DNA of 64,000 bases from an uncultured Clostridium sp. GTDB lineage: Bacteria; Bacillota; Clostridia; TANB77; CAG-508. This document shows, piece by piece, positions 23,416 to 33,096 of the stretch. The DNA is taken from the NCBI GenBank assembly GCA_902462295.1, contig CABQAZ010000003.1, forward strand, positions 35,446 to 99,445, given 5' to 3'. How positions within the stretch are numbered: the stretch's first letter is position 1; the number at the start of each line of letters is the position of its first letter. The notes beneath the pieces are model-generated. The model was not told the DNA's origin. It worked only from the letters and a program-made list of their open reading frames with translations, and searched no databases. The position numbers and the translations under genes were made by a program.

Positions 23416-24333
23416 ATGGAAACATATATAGTAAAACAAGAAGAACAAGGAAAAAGACTAGATGTATATATATCAAGCAAAAATAATGATTTAACAAGAA
23501 CAGCAGTACAAAGAATGATAGAAGAAGAAAATATAGTTGTAAATGACAAAAAACAAAAAGTAGCCTATAAAATAGCTTGTGGTGATATTATAAATATAGA
23601 AAAAGTAGAAGCAAAACCAATAGAATTAAAAGCACAAGATATACCAATAGAAATTATATATGAAGATAAAGATATCATTGTTGTAAATAAACCTAAAGGA
23701 ATGGTAGTACATCCAGCAAATGGAAATCCAGATGGAACATTGGTAAATGCAATAATGTCAATATGCAAAGATAGTTTATCTGGAATTGGTGGAGAAATAA
23801 GACCTGGAATTGTGCACAGATTAGACAAAGATACTTCTGGAATATTAATTGTAGCAAAAAATGACAAAGCACATGTAAATATGAGTGAACAAATAAAAAA
23901 ACATGAAGTAAAAAAGACATATATAGCTTTAGTAAGAGGTGTGGTAAAAGAAAATGAAGCAACAATAGATATGCCAATAGGAAGAAGTAACTCAGATAGA
24001 AAAAAAATGGCTGTAACAAAAAATGGAAGAAATGCGATAACACATATAAAAGTATTAAAAAGATATAAAAAATATACATTATTAGAAATAAATATAGAAA
24101 CAGGTAGAACACATCAGATACGTGTGCATTTATCACATATAGGTTATCCTATAATAGGAGATTATATATATTCAAACGGAAAAAATGAGTTTGGAATAGT
24201 TGGACAATGCTTACATGCAAAGAGTTTAGAGTTCGAACATCCAATAACAGGCAATAAAATGAAATTAGAAGCACCATTACCAGAATATTTCCAAGAAATT
24301 TTAGAAGAACTTGATAGTGATGGAGATAAATAA
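23416..24333 (+). CDS. RluD/RluA-family pseudouridine synthase
   Basis: A 305-residue rRNA pseudouridine synthase. An N-terminal S4-like RNA-binding domain (residues 10-60, EQGKRLDVYISSKNNDLTRTAVQRMI) precedes the catalytic domain. The signature IVHRLDKDTSGILIVAKN carries the catalytic Asp, and GRTHQIRVHLSHIGYPIIGD is the second family motif. In Firmicutes the enzyme next to lspA is usually called RluD or YlyB; lspA is not here, so the target uridine is uncertain. AGAAAGGATAGG precedes the ATG. A hairpin (24337-24359) follows the stop codon. Confidence 0.85.
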   Translation: METYIVKQEEQGKRLDVYISSKNNDLTRTAVQRMIEEENIVVNDKKQKVAYKIACGDIINIEKVEAKPIELKAQDIPIEIIYEDKDIIVVNKPKGMVVHPANGNPDGTLVNAIMSICKDSLSGIGGEIRPGIVHRLDKDTSGILIVAKNDKAHVNMSEQIKKHEVKKTYIALVRGVVKENEATIDMPIGRSNSDRKKMAVTKNGRNAITHIKVLKRYKKYTLLEINIETGRTHQIRVHLSHIGYPIIGDYIYSNGKNEFGIVGQCLHAKSLEFEHPITGNKMKLEAPLPEYFQEILEELDSDGDK

Positions 24334-24336
24334 AAA

Positions 24337-24359
24337 TCCGACAAGAGAACCTTGTCGGA
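24337..24359 (+). terminator. Hairpin after the RluD-like gene
   Basis: TCCGACAAG pairs with CTTGTCGGA across AGAAC. No T-run follows, so termination strength is doubtful. Confidence 0.5.
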
Positions 24360-24450
24360 GAAATCTATATAAAGCCTTTTAGAAAAGTAAAAGGAATTAA
24401 TATATAATATGCCATAATAAAAAAAAAAGAACCAGTCCTAAAAATAAAAA

Positions 24451-24524
24451 TTGCACCTAAAATACCCGGCCCCAGAGGTGCAATTTGTTTTTAGAACCTC
24501 TGGGACCGGGTATTTTAGGTGCAA
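24451..24524. repeat. Long inverted pair of a TTGCACCT..CCCGG hairpin unit
   Basis: 29-base arms at 24451-24479 and 24496-24524 match except at one position, around a 16-base loop. The left arm alone also forms a smaller hairpin, TTGCACCT/AGGTGCAA (24451-24458, 24476-24483), with loop AAAATACCCGGCCCCAG. A sister unit lies at 55922-55954. It sits in the 5' region of the RluB-like gene. Confidence 0.75.
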
Positions 24525-24551
24525 ATATGCAAAGTAATGAAAGGGATAAAA

Positions 24552-25268
24552 ATGGAAGAAAGATTACAAAAATACTTAGCAAATTGTGGAGTTGCTTCAA
24601 GAAGAAAGTGTGAAGAATATATTTTACAAGGAAGAGTTAAGGTTAATGAAAAAACTGTTTCAGAATTAGGAATTAAAGTAAATCCAGAAAAGGATATTAT
24701 AAAATTTGAAGAAAAAGAAATAAAACCAGAAAAAAAATTTGTATATATTTTGTTAAATAAACCAATTGGATATGTTACTACTGTGAATGACCAATTTGGA
24801 AGAGATACTGTATTGGATTTGGTCAAAGTAAAGGAAAGAGTTGTGCCTGTTGGCAGATTAGATATGTATACATCAGGAGCACTAATATTAACAAATGACG
24901 GAGATTTTGTGTATAAAGTTACACATCCAAGACATGAAATAGAAAAAACATATACAGTGACTGTTAAAGGGATTGTTCAGGATAGTGAAGTGAAAATGTT
25001 GAAAAATGGAGTAGTAATAGAAGATTATAAAACAAAACCAGCCAAAGTGAAAATTTTAAAAACTGATATAGAAAAGAATATTTCGAGATTAGAGATAACA
25101 ATTCATGAGGGAAAAAATAGACAAATAAGAAAAATGTGTGAAGCTGTTGGAAGAAAAGTGTTAGCATTACATAGAAGTAAAATAGGAAAAATAGGTGTAA
25201 AAGATTTAGAAATTGGAAAGTGGAGATATCTACAGCCAAAAGAAGTACAAGAAATCTTAAAAAGTTGA
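24552..25268 (+). CDS. RluB/RsuA-family pseudouridine synthase
   Basis: A 238-residue enzyme of the RsuA/RluB/RluE/RluF branch. The N-terminal S4 domain is RLQKYLANCGVASRRKCEEYILQGRVKVN, and the catalytic region contains VGRLDMYTSGALILTNDG with the active-site Asp, then the family ending IHEGKNRQIRKMCEAVG. The length fits RluB (23S rRNA) better than RsuA, but the target cannot be fixed from sequence alone. ATG 24552 has GAAAGGGAT upstream; the frame is open earlier through the inverted repeat. Its 5' region contains the large inverted repeat 24451-24524, which could affect its expression. Confidence 0.85.
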   Translation: MEERLQKYLANCGVASRRKCEEYILQGRVKVNEKTVSELGIKVNPEKDIIKFEEKEIKPEKKFVYILLNKPIGYVTTVNDQFGRDTVLDLVKVKERVVPVGRLDMYTSGALILTNDGDFVYKVTHPRHEIEKTYTVTVKGIVQDSEVKMLKNGVVIEDYKTKPAKVKILKTDIEKNISRLEITIHEGKNRQIRKMCEAVGRKVLALHRSKIGKIGVKDLEIGKWRYLQPKEVQEILKS

Positions 25269-25339
25269 TAAAACAGTTGAAAACTTAGAGTAAAAAAGTT
25301 ATAATATTAATGAACAGAAGAAAAAATAAAAAGGAGCAA

Positions 25340-25801
25340 ATGAAAATGGAAGTCAAACAAGGACAAATAGTTGACGGAACTGTAACAGGAATACAGCCAT
25401 ATGGAGCTTTTATAAGAATGGATAATGGAGCAGATGGGTTAGTTTATATAGAAGACTTATCTGTTACAAGAATTAAATCACCAGCAGACAGAGTGAAAAT
25501 TGGACAAAAAATAAAATGTATGGTAAAATGTATAGATGAAAAAACTGGTAGAATTAATTTGTCATATAAAAGTTGTCTAGGAACATGGGAAGAAAATATA
25601 AAAAACTTCAAAGAGGGAATGACAGTAAAGGGAATAGTAAGAGATACTGAGAAAAACAAAAACGGCATATTTATTGAATTAACACCTAATTTAATAGGTA
25701 TGGCTGAATATACCGAAGAATTAAAATATGGAGAAACAGTTGATGTATGTATAAAAAGAATATTACCAGAGAAAAAAAAGGTTAAATTAATGATAGTTTA
25801 A
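25340..25801 (+). CDS. Two-S1-domain RNA-binding protein
   Basis: A 153-residue protein made of two S1/OB-fold domains. The first, KQGQIVDGTVTGIQPYGAFIRMDNGADGLVYIEDLS, is a textbook S1 domain and resembles the general stress protein 13/YugI and ribosomal S1 repeats. The second (residues 78-150, GMTVKGIVRDTEKNKNGIFIELTP) is more divergent. It probably binds single-stranded RNA or the ribosome. ATG 25340 follows AAAAGGAG; ATG 25346, six bases on, has better spacing and is an equal candidate. It lies 71 bases after the RluB-like gene, in the same direction, and before the winged-helix gene at 25857. Confidence 0.8.
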   Translation: MKMEVKQGQIVDGTVTGIQPYGAFIRMDNGADGLVYIEDLSVTRIKSPADRVKIGQKIKCMVKCIDEKTGRINLSYKSCLGTWEENIKNFKEGMTVKGIVRDTEKNKNGIFIELTPNLIGMAEYTEELKYGETVDVCIKRILPEKKKVKLMIV

Positions 25802-25856
25802 ATAACTAAGTGCAAAAAAGAACTATATTTAGTTCGAAAAATAAGGAGGGATTGAA

Positions 25857-26798
25857 ATGGTTGAAGATAACCAAATCAAAGCACAAGTATCACCATTTGC
25901 AATAAGAGAGGGTGAAATAAAAACATTTGATGGAAAAGATGGATATGTTTCTATGAATCAAATTATACACAAAATAAATATAGGACATATAACAGACATA
26001 CACTTTGAAATATTAGAGTTGGTAAATGAATTTGAATTTATAACTTCAAGACAATTATATCAAATGCTTGAATGGAAAGGAATAGAACCAAAATCACAAG
26101 ATAAGTTAAATAACAAATTAGACCAACTTGTAAAATCAAAAATATTGACAAGATACTATTTTACATCAGAAGAGGGAAAAGGAATATATAGAATATATTG
26201 TTTAGAGAAAATGGGAAAATATTTGTTAACATCAAAAGAAATTGAATGTAAATGGCAACAAACAGATAATGTAAAACCAGTTCCTATGATTAAAAAGAGA
26301 TTAGCAGGAAATCAAACTTTAATCGCATATTTAAGAAAAGTTAAAGCATTTGATAGTTATGTGGTAAAACCAGCAATAAATGCAAAAATATCAGGGAAAA
26401 CATTTAAAGCGACAGGTGGTTCAGTAAAACTTACTAAAAATAATAAATCAATAACATTTTTATTTGAAGTAATAAGAAGAGAAGCTGATTGGGAAAAGAA
26501 ATTAGCTGATAAAATGGCTATGTATAAAGAATTTTATGAAAATTTTGTACCAGGAGATTCAGGATTTTCAGCTTTACCACAATTAATATTTGTATGTGAA
26601 GATGACAAACATACTGTAGAAACATTTAAGGAAATTGTAAAAAATAAATTAGAAATACCACAAATTAAATTATATTTTACAACAGATTTAAGACAAAATA
26701 GTGAAACTCTTGAGAATACATTAATAGAATTTAAAATCGATGAAGCAACAAAAAAATATAAAATGTATAATGTAGAAGTAAAACTATTAGGAATATAG
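25857..26798 (+). CDS. Winged-helix protein, replication-relaxation-like
   Basis: A 313-residue soluble protein. Residues 42-120 look like a winged helix (HFEILELVNEFEFITSRQLYQMLEWKG ... LDQLVKSKILTRYYFT), followed by an alpha/beta domain with LIFVCEDDKHTVETFKEIV that resembles the C-terminal part of replication-relaxation (Replic_Relax) proteins of mobile elements. This family match is tentative. AAGGAGGGA precedes the ATG. It sits 55 bases after the S1 gene and ends at a terminator, followed by dnaG. No mobility genes lie near it, so it appears to be a resident gene, perhaps a regulator. Confidence 0.5.
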   Translation: MVEDNQIKAQVSPFAIREGEIKTFDGKDGYVSMNQIIHKINIGHITDIHFEILELVNEFEFITSRQLYQMLEWKGIEPKSQDKLNNKLDQLVKSKILTRYYFTSEEGKGIYRIYCLEKMGKYLLTSKEIECKWQQTDNVKPVPMIKKRLAGNQTLIAYLRKVKAFDSYVVKPAINAKISGKTFKATGGSVKLTKNNKSITFLFEVIRREADWEKKLADKMAMYKEFYENFVPGDSGFSALPQLIFVCEDDKHTVETFKEIVKNKLEIPQIKLYFTTDLRQNSETLENTLIEFKIDEATKKYKMYNVEVKLLGI

Positions 26799-26814
26799 TA
26801 AATAATAAATCAGA

Positions 26815-26848
26815 AAACTAGTACTATAAAATTAGTGCTAGTTTTTTT
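26815..26848 (+). terminator. Terminator upstream of dnaG
   Basis: AAACTAGTACTA pairs with TAGTGCTAGTTT (one G-T pair), followed by T7. The rest of 26849-27022 is AT-rich leader. Confidence 0.8.
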
Positions 26849-27022
26849 GCATAAAAGAGCTTTTTATACAAAAAAAATAAAAACTAATCAAAAAAAGAGG
26901 GAATTATGTAAAATTCGTCGAATAATATAATTATGTACAAGGAAAGAAACTGAATATCTTTTCTATAATAGCTTTAATTTTTCAATAAAAAAGCTAGTAA
27001 TTATGTGTAGGAGTGGAGGAAA

Positions 27023-28816
27023 ATGATACGATATAGTGATGAAATTATAGAAGAAGTAAGGCAAAATAACGATGTAGTAGATATAATATCACAATATGTA
27101 CATTTGACAAGAAAAGGAAGAAATTATTTTGGATTATGTCCATTTCATAACGAAAAATCACCATCATTTTCAGTCTCACCAGATAGACAAATATTTCACT
27201 GCTTTGGGTGTGGTGTAGGAGGAAACGTCTATACATTTTTAATGAAAATAGAGGGAATCACATTTAAAGAATCATTAGAACAATTAGCAGAAAGAGCAAA
27301 CATACAATTACCAACATTAGAAAATAGTGCAGACACAGCAAAAGAAGAATTAAAAGCAAAAGTTTATAAAGTAAACGAATTTACAGCAGAATTTTATCAT
27401 CAAAATTTATACAAGCCTGTAGCAAAAATAGCACAAGAATATGTAAAAAAAAGAAAGATGAATAAAGAAACTCTAGAGGCATATAAGATAGGATATTCAG
27501 GCAGATTTGACGAACTATATAGAGAACTAAAAGCACATGGATTTGGAGAAAAAGAAATATTAGAATCAGGGTTAGTAAATAAAAATGACAATGGAACCTA
27601 TATTGACAGATATAGGAATAGACTAATGTTTCCTATTTGTGATGCAAGAGGAAAAGTAATTGCATTTGGAGGAAGAGTATTAGACGATTCAAAACCCAAA
27701 TACATAAACTCTCCAGAAAATGTTGTATACAGTAAAGGAAGACACTTATTTGGACTAAACGTAGCCAAAAAAGACTCATCCAAAAGACTATTAATAGTAG
27801 AGGGATATATGGATGTAATATCATTACACCAAAGAGGAATACCAAATGTTGTAGGAGCGTTAGGAACAGCACTAACAGAACAACAAGGATGGCTATTAAG
27901 AAAAACAACAGAACAAGTAATATTAGGATTTGACGCTGATGGAGCAGGGCAAACTGCTATTGAAAGATCAATGGAAATATTACAAAAAATGGGTTGTGAC
28001 ATGAGAGTACTGCAAATAGAGGGAGCCAAAGACCCTGATGAATTTATAGTAAAATATGGAGAAGGCAGGTTTAAATTAGCAATAGATAATGCAATATCAT
28101 TAGTAGAATTTAAAGTAAAAAACTTAAAAAAGGAAATAAATCTAGAAAATACAGGAGATAAAATAAAGTTTTTAAACGAAATAGCCAAAATACTTTCAAA
28201 AGTTGAAAACACAATGGAAAGAGAAGTATACATAGAAAAAATAGCAAAAGGATATAATATATCAAAAGAAGCAATATATGCAGAAGTAAACAAACTAATA
28301 TATGCAGGAACAAAAAATGATAAAATATTGCAAAGTCAAAATAGAGAAATACAACAACATAGAAAAATAGAGCAAAAAGAAAACAATATCATTGATGAGG
28401 ACATAAAAAGAAGAGAAAATACAATAATAGCATTATTATTAGACTCTAATACAAATATATTCAAAAAAATAAAAGAACATGTAAAACCAGAAGATTTTAA
28501 AGATGAAATAAATAAAAAAATTGCAGAACAATTATATAATGAATTAGAAAAAAATGATGCAAATATAAATAAACTTATAGACACATTTGATGAAGAAACG
28601 CAAAATCATATAACGATGGTAATGGCTACAGATTATGAAATAGAAAATATTGATAAAGCAGTTGATGATATTTTATCAAAATATGAAAGAGAAAGACTAG
28701 ATAACAAGAAACAAAAAATTTTAAAACAATTAGAAATAGAAGAAGACACAGAAAAGAAAAAAGAATTAGGTAAAGAATTAAATAATATAATAAATGCATT
28801 AGCAAGAATTAAGTAG
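27023..28816 (+). CDS. dnaG: DNA primase DnaG
   Basis: A 597-residue primase that makes RNA primers for replication. An N-terminal CHC2 zinc finger (CPFHNEKSPSFSVSPDRQIFHCFGCG), the catalytic core with FPICDARGKVIAFGGRV, and the TOPRIM domain LLIVEGYMDVISLHQ ... GFDADGAGQ are all present. The C-terminal helical domain (430-597) would contact DnaB, whose gene is at 56475. GGAGTGGAGG precedes the ATG. rpoD begins 12 bases after the stop codon, so this is the macromolecular-synthesis arrangement, though rpsU is not next to it here. Confidence 0.95.
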   Translation: MIRYSDEIIEEVRQNNDVVDIISQYVHLTRKGRNYFGLCPFHNEKSPSFSVSPDRQIFHCFGCGVGGNVYTFLMKIEGITFKESLEQLAERANIQLPTLENSADTAKEELKAKVYKVNEFTAEFYHQNLYKPVAKIAQEYVKKRKMNKETLEAYKIGYSGRFDELYRELKAHGFGEKEILESGLVNKNDNGTYIDRYRNRLMFPICDARGKVIAFGGRVLDDSKPKYINSPENVVYSKGRHLFGLNVAKKDSSKRLLIVEGYMDVISLHQRGIPNVVGALGTALTEQQGWLLRKTTEQVILGFDADGAGQTAIERSMEILQKMGCDMRVLQIEGAKDPDEFIVKYGEGRFKLAIDNAISLVEFKVKNLKKEINLENTGDKIKFLNEIAKILSKVENTMEREVYIEKIAKGYNISKEAIYAEVNKLIYAGTKNDKILQSQNREIQQHRKIEQKENNIIDEDIKRRENTIIALLLDSNTNIFKKIKEHVKPEDFKDEINKKIAEQLYNELEKNDANINKLIDTFDEETQNHITMVMATDYEIENIDKAVDDILSKYERERLDNKKQKILKQLEIEEDTEKKKELGKELNNIINALARIK

Positions 28817-28828
28817 GGGGAATTTTTC

Positions 28829-30079
28829 GTGGAAAAAAAGAAAGATGAAAACCAAATTAAATTAAATAATAAAGATATGGTAGATAATAAGAAAAACTCT
28901 AGCAAAACAAAAACAGAAAAAAAAGAAAGATTTATAGCAGAATTAAAGAGTAAAAAGCAAGAAAGTGGAAAGATAAAACAAGAAAATAGTGAAGAAGAAT
29001 TAACAGAAGTAGAAAAAGTCCAGAAAATAGTAAAAAAGGCAAAAGAAACTGGAAAAATGACATATGGGGAACTTGCAAAAGAATTGGAAAACACAAATCC
29101 TGATCAAATAGATAAAGTATTTGACGCATTTGAGGAAATGGGAGTAAATCTTTTAAATGATGATTTTGAAGAAGAACCAGATGTAGAGGACTTAAAAGAA
29201 GTAGAAGATTTAAAATTAGATGAAATAACAGATACAAGTTTTGAGGGGATAAGTGTAGACGATCCTGTAAGAATGTATTTAAGAGAAATAGGAAAAATAC
29301 CACTACTTTCATATGAAAAAGAACTTGAGTTAGCTAAAAGAATCTTAGAAAATGATGAAGAAGCTAAACAAGAATTAGCAGAAGCAAACTTAAGATTAGT
29401 AGTAAGTATTGCTAAAAAATATGTTGGTAGAGGAATGTTGTTTTTAGACTTAATACAAGAGGGAAACATGGGATTAATAAAAGCGGTAGAAAAATTTGAC
29501 TATACAAAAGGATTTAAGTTTAGTACGTATGCAACATGGTGGATAAGACAAGCAATAACAAGAGCAATAGCGGACCAAGCAAGAACAATAAGAATACCAG
29601 TTCATATGGTAGAAACAATAAATAGATTAATACGTACATCAAGACATTTATTACAACAATTAGGTAGAGAACCAACTCCAGAAGAAATAGCAAAAGAAAT
29701 GGATTTATCAGTTGAAAAGGTAATGGAAATACAAAAAATTGCTCAAGACCCTGTATCACTAGAAACACCTATAGGAGAAGAAGATGATAGTCACTTAGGA
29801 GATTTTATACAAGATGAAGATTCTCCCGCACCACAAGATGCTGCATCATATACTCTTTTAAGAGAACAATTAGAAGATGTAATGAATACATTAACACCAA
29901 GAGAAGCAAAAGTATTAAAATTAAGATTTGGATTAGAAGATGGAAAAGCAAGAACACTTGAAGAAGTTGGAAAGGAATTTGATGTAACAAGAGAAAGAAT
30001 ACGTCAAATAGAAGCAAAAGCATTAAGAAAATTAAGACATCCAAGTAGAAGTAAAAAATTAAGAGATTATATGAATTAG
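28829..30079 (+). CDS. rpoD: RNA polymerase primary sigma factor
   Basis: A 416-residue sigma-70 family factor. A Lys/Glu-rich N-terminal region of about 130 residues is followed by region 1.2 ([17 protein letters not shown]), region 2 ([37 protein letters not shown] and [17 protein letters not shown] for the -10 element), region 3, and region 4 ([31 protein letters not shown]) for the -35 element. Start is GTG 28829 with AGGGGGA upstream. It is 12 bases from dnaG. Promoters noted elsewhere in this window fit the TTGACA/TATAAT preference of this factor. Confidence 0.95.
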   Translation: MEKKKDENQIKLNNKDMVDNKKNSSKTKTEKKERFIAELKSKKQESGKIKQENSEEELTEVEKVQKIVKKAKETGKMTYGELAKELENTNPDQIDKVFDAFEEMGVNLLNDDFEEEPDVEDLKEVEDLKLDEITDTSFEGISVDDPVRMYLREIGKIPLLSYEKELELAKRILENDEEAKQELAEANLRLVVSIAKKYVGRGMLFLDLIQEGNMGLIKAVEKFDYTKGFKFSTYATWWIRQAITRAIADQARTIRIPVHMVETINRLIRTSRHLLQQLGREPTPEEIAKEMDLSVEKVMEIQKIAQDPVSLETPIGEEDDSHLGDFIQDEDSPAPQDAASYTLLREQLEDVMNTLTPREAKVLKLRFGLEDGKARTLEEVGKEFDVTRERIRQIEAKALRKLRHPSRSKKLRDYMN

Positions 30080-30112
30080 GGCAAATTAGGGTGAAATCTT
30101 TTTTGCCCTTTT
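30078..30112 (+). terminator. Terminator of dnaG-rpoD
   Basis: AGGGCAAA (30078-30085) pairs with TTTGCCCT (30102-30109), followed by TTT. Confidence 0.8.
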
Positions 30113-30210
30113 AATAGTTATTATAAATATAAGATTTAGGAAAAGACACACAAATTTTCACAAAAAGGACATACATGACTTGTATAATTATATATACGGA
30201 GGAGAGAAAA

Positions 30211-30891
30211 ATGGAGGGAACATATATTTTAGTTGTAGATGATGAGTCAAGAATGAGAAAGCTATTAAAAGACTTTTTATCAGCAAAAGGTTATCAAATA
30301 TTAGAAGCGGAAGATGGAGAAAAAGCTGTTGAAGTATTTGAGGAAAATAGAAATAAGATTAAGTTAATTTTATTAGATGTAATGATGCCAAAACTTGATG
30401 GGTGGTCTGTTTTAAGAAAAATAAGGCAGGAATCTAATTTACCTGTAATAATGTTAACTGCAAGAGGAGAAGAACAAGATGAATTATTTGGATTTGAGCT
30501 TGGAGTAGATGAATATATATCAAAGCCATTTAGTCCTAAAATTTTAGTAGCGAGAGTAGAAGCCATATTAAAGAGAATATATGGTGATATTAAAGAAATA
30601 AAAGATTATGGTGGAATAACAATAGACCAAGAGGGTAGGACAGTAAAAGTTGATGGAAAACCAATAGATTTAAGTTTAAGAGAATATGAACTTTTAAAAT
30701 ACTTATTAGATAATGAAAATATAGCATTATCCAGAGATAAAATTTTAAATAATGTATGGAATTATGATTATTATGGAGATTCTAGAACAATAGATAGTCA
30801 TATAAAAAAAATTAGACATAAACTAGGAAAAAAAGGAAAATATATTGAAACAATAAGAGGAATTGGATATAAATTTGAAATAAAGAAATGA
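30211..30891 (+). CDS. OmpR/PhoB-type response regulator
   Basis: A 226-residue two-component regulator. The receiver domain (residues 1-120) has the acidic pocket in LVVDDESR, the phospho-acceptor Asp in LILLDVMMPKLDG, the switch Thr in MLTARGE and the Lys in SKPFSP. The C-terminal winged helix (130-226) shows LSLREYELLKYLLDNEN and DSRTIDSHIKKIRHKLG. It would bind DNA when phosphorylated by the kinase encoded 11 bases downstream. ATG 30211 was chosen because GGAGGAGAG lies just before it; the frame opens upstream at 30175 without such a site. Stimulus and targets are unknown. Confidence 0.9.
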   Translation: MEGTYILVVDDESRMRKLLKDFLSAKGYQILEAEDGEKAVEVFEENRNKIKLILLDVMMPKLDGWSVLRKIRQESNLPVIMLTARGEEQDELFGFELGVDEYISKPFSPKILVARVEAILKRIYGDIKEIKDYGGITIDQEGRTVKVDGKPIDLSLREYELLKYLLDNENIALSRDKILNNVWNYDYYGDSRTIDSHIKKIRHKLGKKGKYIETIRGIGYKFEIKK

Positions 30892-30902
30892 GGAAGTAAG
30901 TA

Positions 30903-32408
30903 GTGGGAAAGCTATCAAAACAACTAAAAACGGTTAGAGGTAAGTTATTTCTTACATTATGTATAGTAGTTTTATCAATAATAATATTTTTAATATTAGT
31001 AAATAGTTTTGTATTAGAAAAATATTATCAATATACAAAAAGTAATCAACTGAAATTATTATATAATAAAATAAATGATTATTATAATGGAAAAACACAA
31101 ATAGCAAATTTGGAAGAAGAATTAGATACTATATCTATAAAACATAGTTTTGATATTATAATAAAAAATGAAGATGATATAGCGGTGTACTTATCAAATA
31201 AAGATTTTTTGTCCAATATAAGAGTAATTATAGATTTTTGGGGAGTTAATAAAAAACAAGAATATCAAGTTTTAGAAGAATCTGATAAATTAGAAATAAG
31301 AAATATAAAAGATACGGAAACAAAAGCAAACTATATATTATTATCAGGAAAATTAGATAATAATTATTGGGTATATATAAGAATACCAATATCATCAATA
31401 CAAGAAAGTGTAAGAATATCAAATAGATTTTTATATTTAATTGCAGGTATTGTAATAATAATTGGTGGAATTGCAATAATATATATATCAAAGACTTTTA
31501 GTAATCCAATATCAGAATTAAATAGTATTGCAAAAAAGATGGCTAATTTAGATTTTAGTCATAAATATGTTGTAACAGATGATGATGATGAAATAAACGA
31601 ATTAGGTGAGAGTATTAATGCAATGTCTGAAAAACTAGAAAAGACAATTAATCAATTAAGAAATACTAATATAGAACTCGAAAAAGATATAGAAAAAAAA
31701 TCAAAAATAGATGAAATGAGAAAAAGTTTTATATCAGATGTTTCACATGAACTAAAAACACCAATAGCATTAATTCAAGGATATAGTGAGGGATTACTTG
31801 AAAATGTTAATACAGATCCAGAGAATAGAAAATTTTATGCAGAAGTTATATTAGATGAAACAAATAAGATGGATAAAATGGTAAGACAATTAATTGAATT
31901 AACAAAACTTGAATATGAAAAAAGAGAATTTAATAATAGAACTTTTAATATTGTTGAATTAGAAAAAGAAATAGTTAGAGCATCACAAGTTATGTTAGAG
32001 GAAAAGGAGACTAAAGTTGAATTTGATACATTGGAACAAATAGATGTATATGCAGATGATTTTTATATAAGCCAGATTGTAACAAATTATTTGACAAATG
32101 CTATAAAACATGTTAAAGAGGTTGATGGAGAAAAATATATAAAAATTACTAATATAATAATGAAAGAAAAGAAAAAAGTAAGAGTTACACTTTTCAATAC
32201 AGGTGAAAATATAACTAAGGAAAATTTGTCACGTATATGGAATAGATTTTTTAAAGCTGATGAAGCCCGTAATAGAGAAGATGGTGGAAGTGGTATTGGG
32301 CTTTCTATTGTTAGAGCAATTATGAATAACTATGGAAATGATTTTGGTGTTGAAAATAAAGAAAATGGAGTAGAGTTTTATTTTGACATTGATATTATAG
32401 AAAGTTAA
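30903..32408 (+). CDS. Membrane sensor histidine kinase
   Basis: A 501-residue kinase. Two membrane helices (about residues 17-35 and 180-198) enclose an extracytoplasmic sensing domain of about 145 residues with no recognised fold. A HAMP linker follows (SNPISELNSIAKKMANLDFS), then HisKA with the phospho-His in FISDVSHELKTPIALIQGY near residue 282, and the ATP-binding domain with NAIKHV and EDGGSGIGLSIVRAIM. Translation starts at GTG with GAGGAAG upstream, 11 bases after the response regulator. The pair is an operon ending at the terminator at 32419. The signal sensed is not evident. Confidence 0.9.
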   Translation: MGKLSKQLKTVRGKLFLTLCIVVLSIIIFLILVNSFVLEKYYQYTKSNQLKLLYNKINDYYNGKTQIANLEEELDTISIKHSFDIIIKNEDDIAVYLSNKDFLSNIRVIIDFWGVNKKQEYQVLEESDKLEIRNIKDTETKANYILLSGKLDNNYWVYIRIPISSIQESVRISNRFLYLIAGIVIIIGGIAIIYISKTFSNPISELNSIAKKMANLDFSHKYVVTDDDDEINELGESINAMSEKLEKTINQLRNTNIELEKDIEKKSKIDEMRKSFISDVSHELKTPIALIQGYSEGLLENVNTDPENRKFYAEVILDETNKMDKMVRQLIELTKLEYEKREFNNRTFNIVELEKEIVRASQVMLEEKETKVEFDTLEQIDVYADDFYISQIVTNYLTNAIKHVKEVDGEKYIKITNIIMKEKKKVRVTLFNTGENITKENLSRIWNRFFKADEARNREDGGSGIGLSIVRAIMNNYGNDFGVENKENGVEFYFDIDIIES

Positions 32409-32418
32409 TTTTAATAAT

Positions 32419-32463
32419 AAAAATAGGATTTGGTATATTTCTATATATCAAGTCCTATTTTAG
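32419..32463. terminator. Bidirectional terminator
   Basis: AAAATAGGATTTG pairs with CAAGTCCTATTTT; it serves the kinase gene on plus and the HD gene on minus. Confidence 0.8.
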
Positions 32464-32925
32464 TATTTTTTTCTTTAATAGATAGGATTTATAATAATCA
32501 TAACAAGATTTTAATGCACTTAGTTTATCTGTAATAGTTATAACATAACTTTCTTTATATTTAGGAAATTGAAAAAATGTAACTGGCCACATATGTTTTA
32601 AAATTATATCTTGTTCTTTTGGCGTCAAATTTGATATAGTTAAAGCATTTTTTAAAGCGATTTTTGGATGTTTAAAAGCATGCCAACCATTTAGCTTTTT
32701 TCTAGAATGTCTCCAATCATATAAAAATAAATCATGTAAAATTGATGCTCTAGCAACAGCAACATAATCTAAGTTATGTTTTTTGCAAAAACGATAAGAC
32801 CAATAAGCAACTTCTAAACAATGATCATAACATGATGTATGATAATGTTGTTTATAATTTTTCATTTGCAATACAGTTGGATTATTTATTAAATCTTTTA
32901 TTATTTCGTAAAATTCTTTATCCAT
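32455..32925 (-). CDS. HD-domain hydrolase (paralogue A)
   Basis: A 156-residue HD-superfamily protein. Metal ligands can be placed as His in SCYDHCLEVAYWS, the HD pair in ASILHDLFLYDW, a His in HAFKHP, and a late Asp in ITITDKLSAL. HD proteins of this size are usually phosphohydrolases acting on nucleotides. AGAGG precedes ATG. It lies on the strand opposite to its neighbours, and its 3' end overlaps the shared terminator. A clear paralogue is encoded at 53242-53727, also isolated and also on minus, with the same KHPKIALKNA and DIILKHMWP(V/L)TF segments. Substrate unknown. Confidence 0.8.
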   Translation of the reverse strand: MDKEFYEIIKDLINNPTVLQMKNYKQHYHTSCYDHCLEVAYWSYRFCKKHNLDYVAVARASILHDLFLYDWRHSRKKLNGWHAFKHPKIALKNALTISNLTPKEQDIILKHMWPVTFFQFPKYKESYVITITDKLSALKSCYDYYKSYLLKKKILK

Positions 32926-33028
32926 ATTTTATACCTCTACTTATATTATACTATATTATAAAAATAAAATAAAGAAAAAAATAAACTATTAACTTGCAAC
33001 AATAAGACAAACATAAATTCGATAAATA

Positions 33029-33057
33029 TTGACAATTTGAAAGTGATAATATATAAT
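33029..33057 (+). promoter_or_regulatory. Promoter of addB
   Basis: TTGACA (33029-33034), 17 bases, TATAAT (33052-33057). Confidence 0.75.
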
Positions 33058-33096
33058 AAAAAAGTCAAAAAAAGCGATAATTCATGGAGGAGATAT

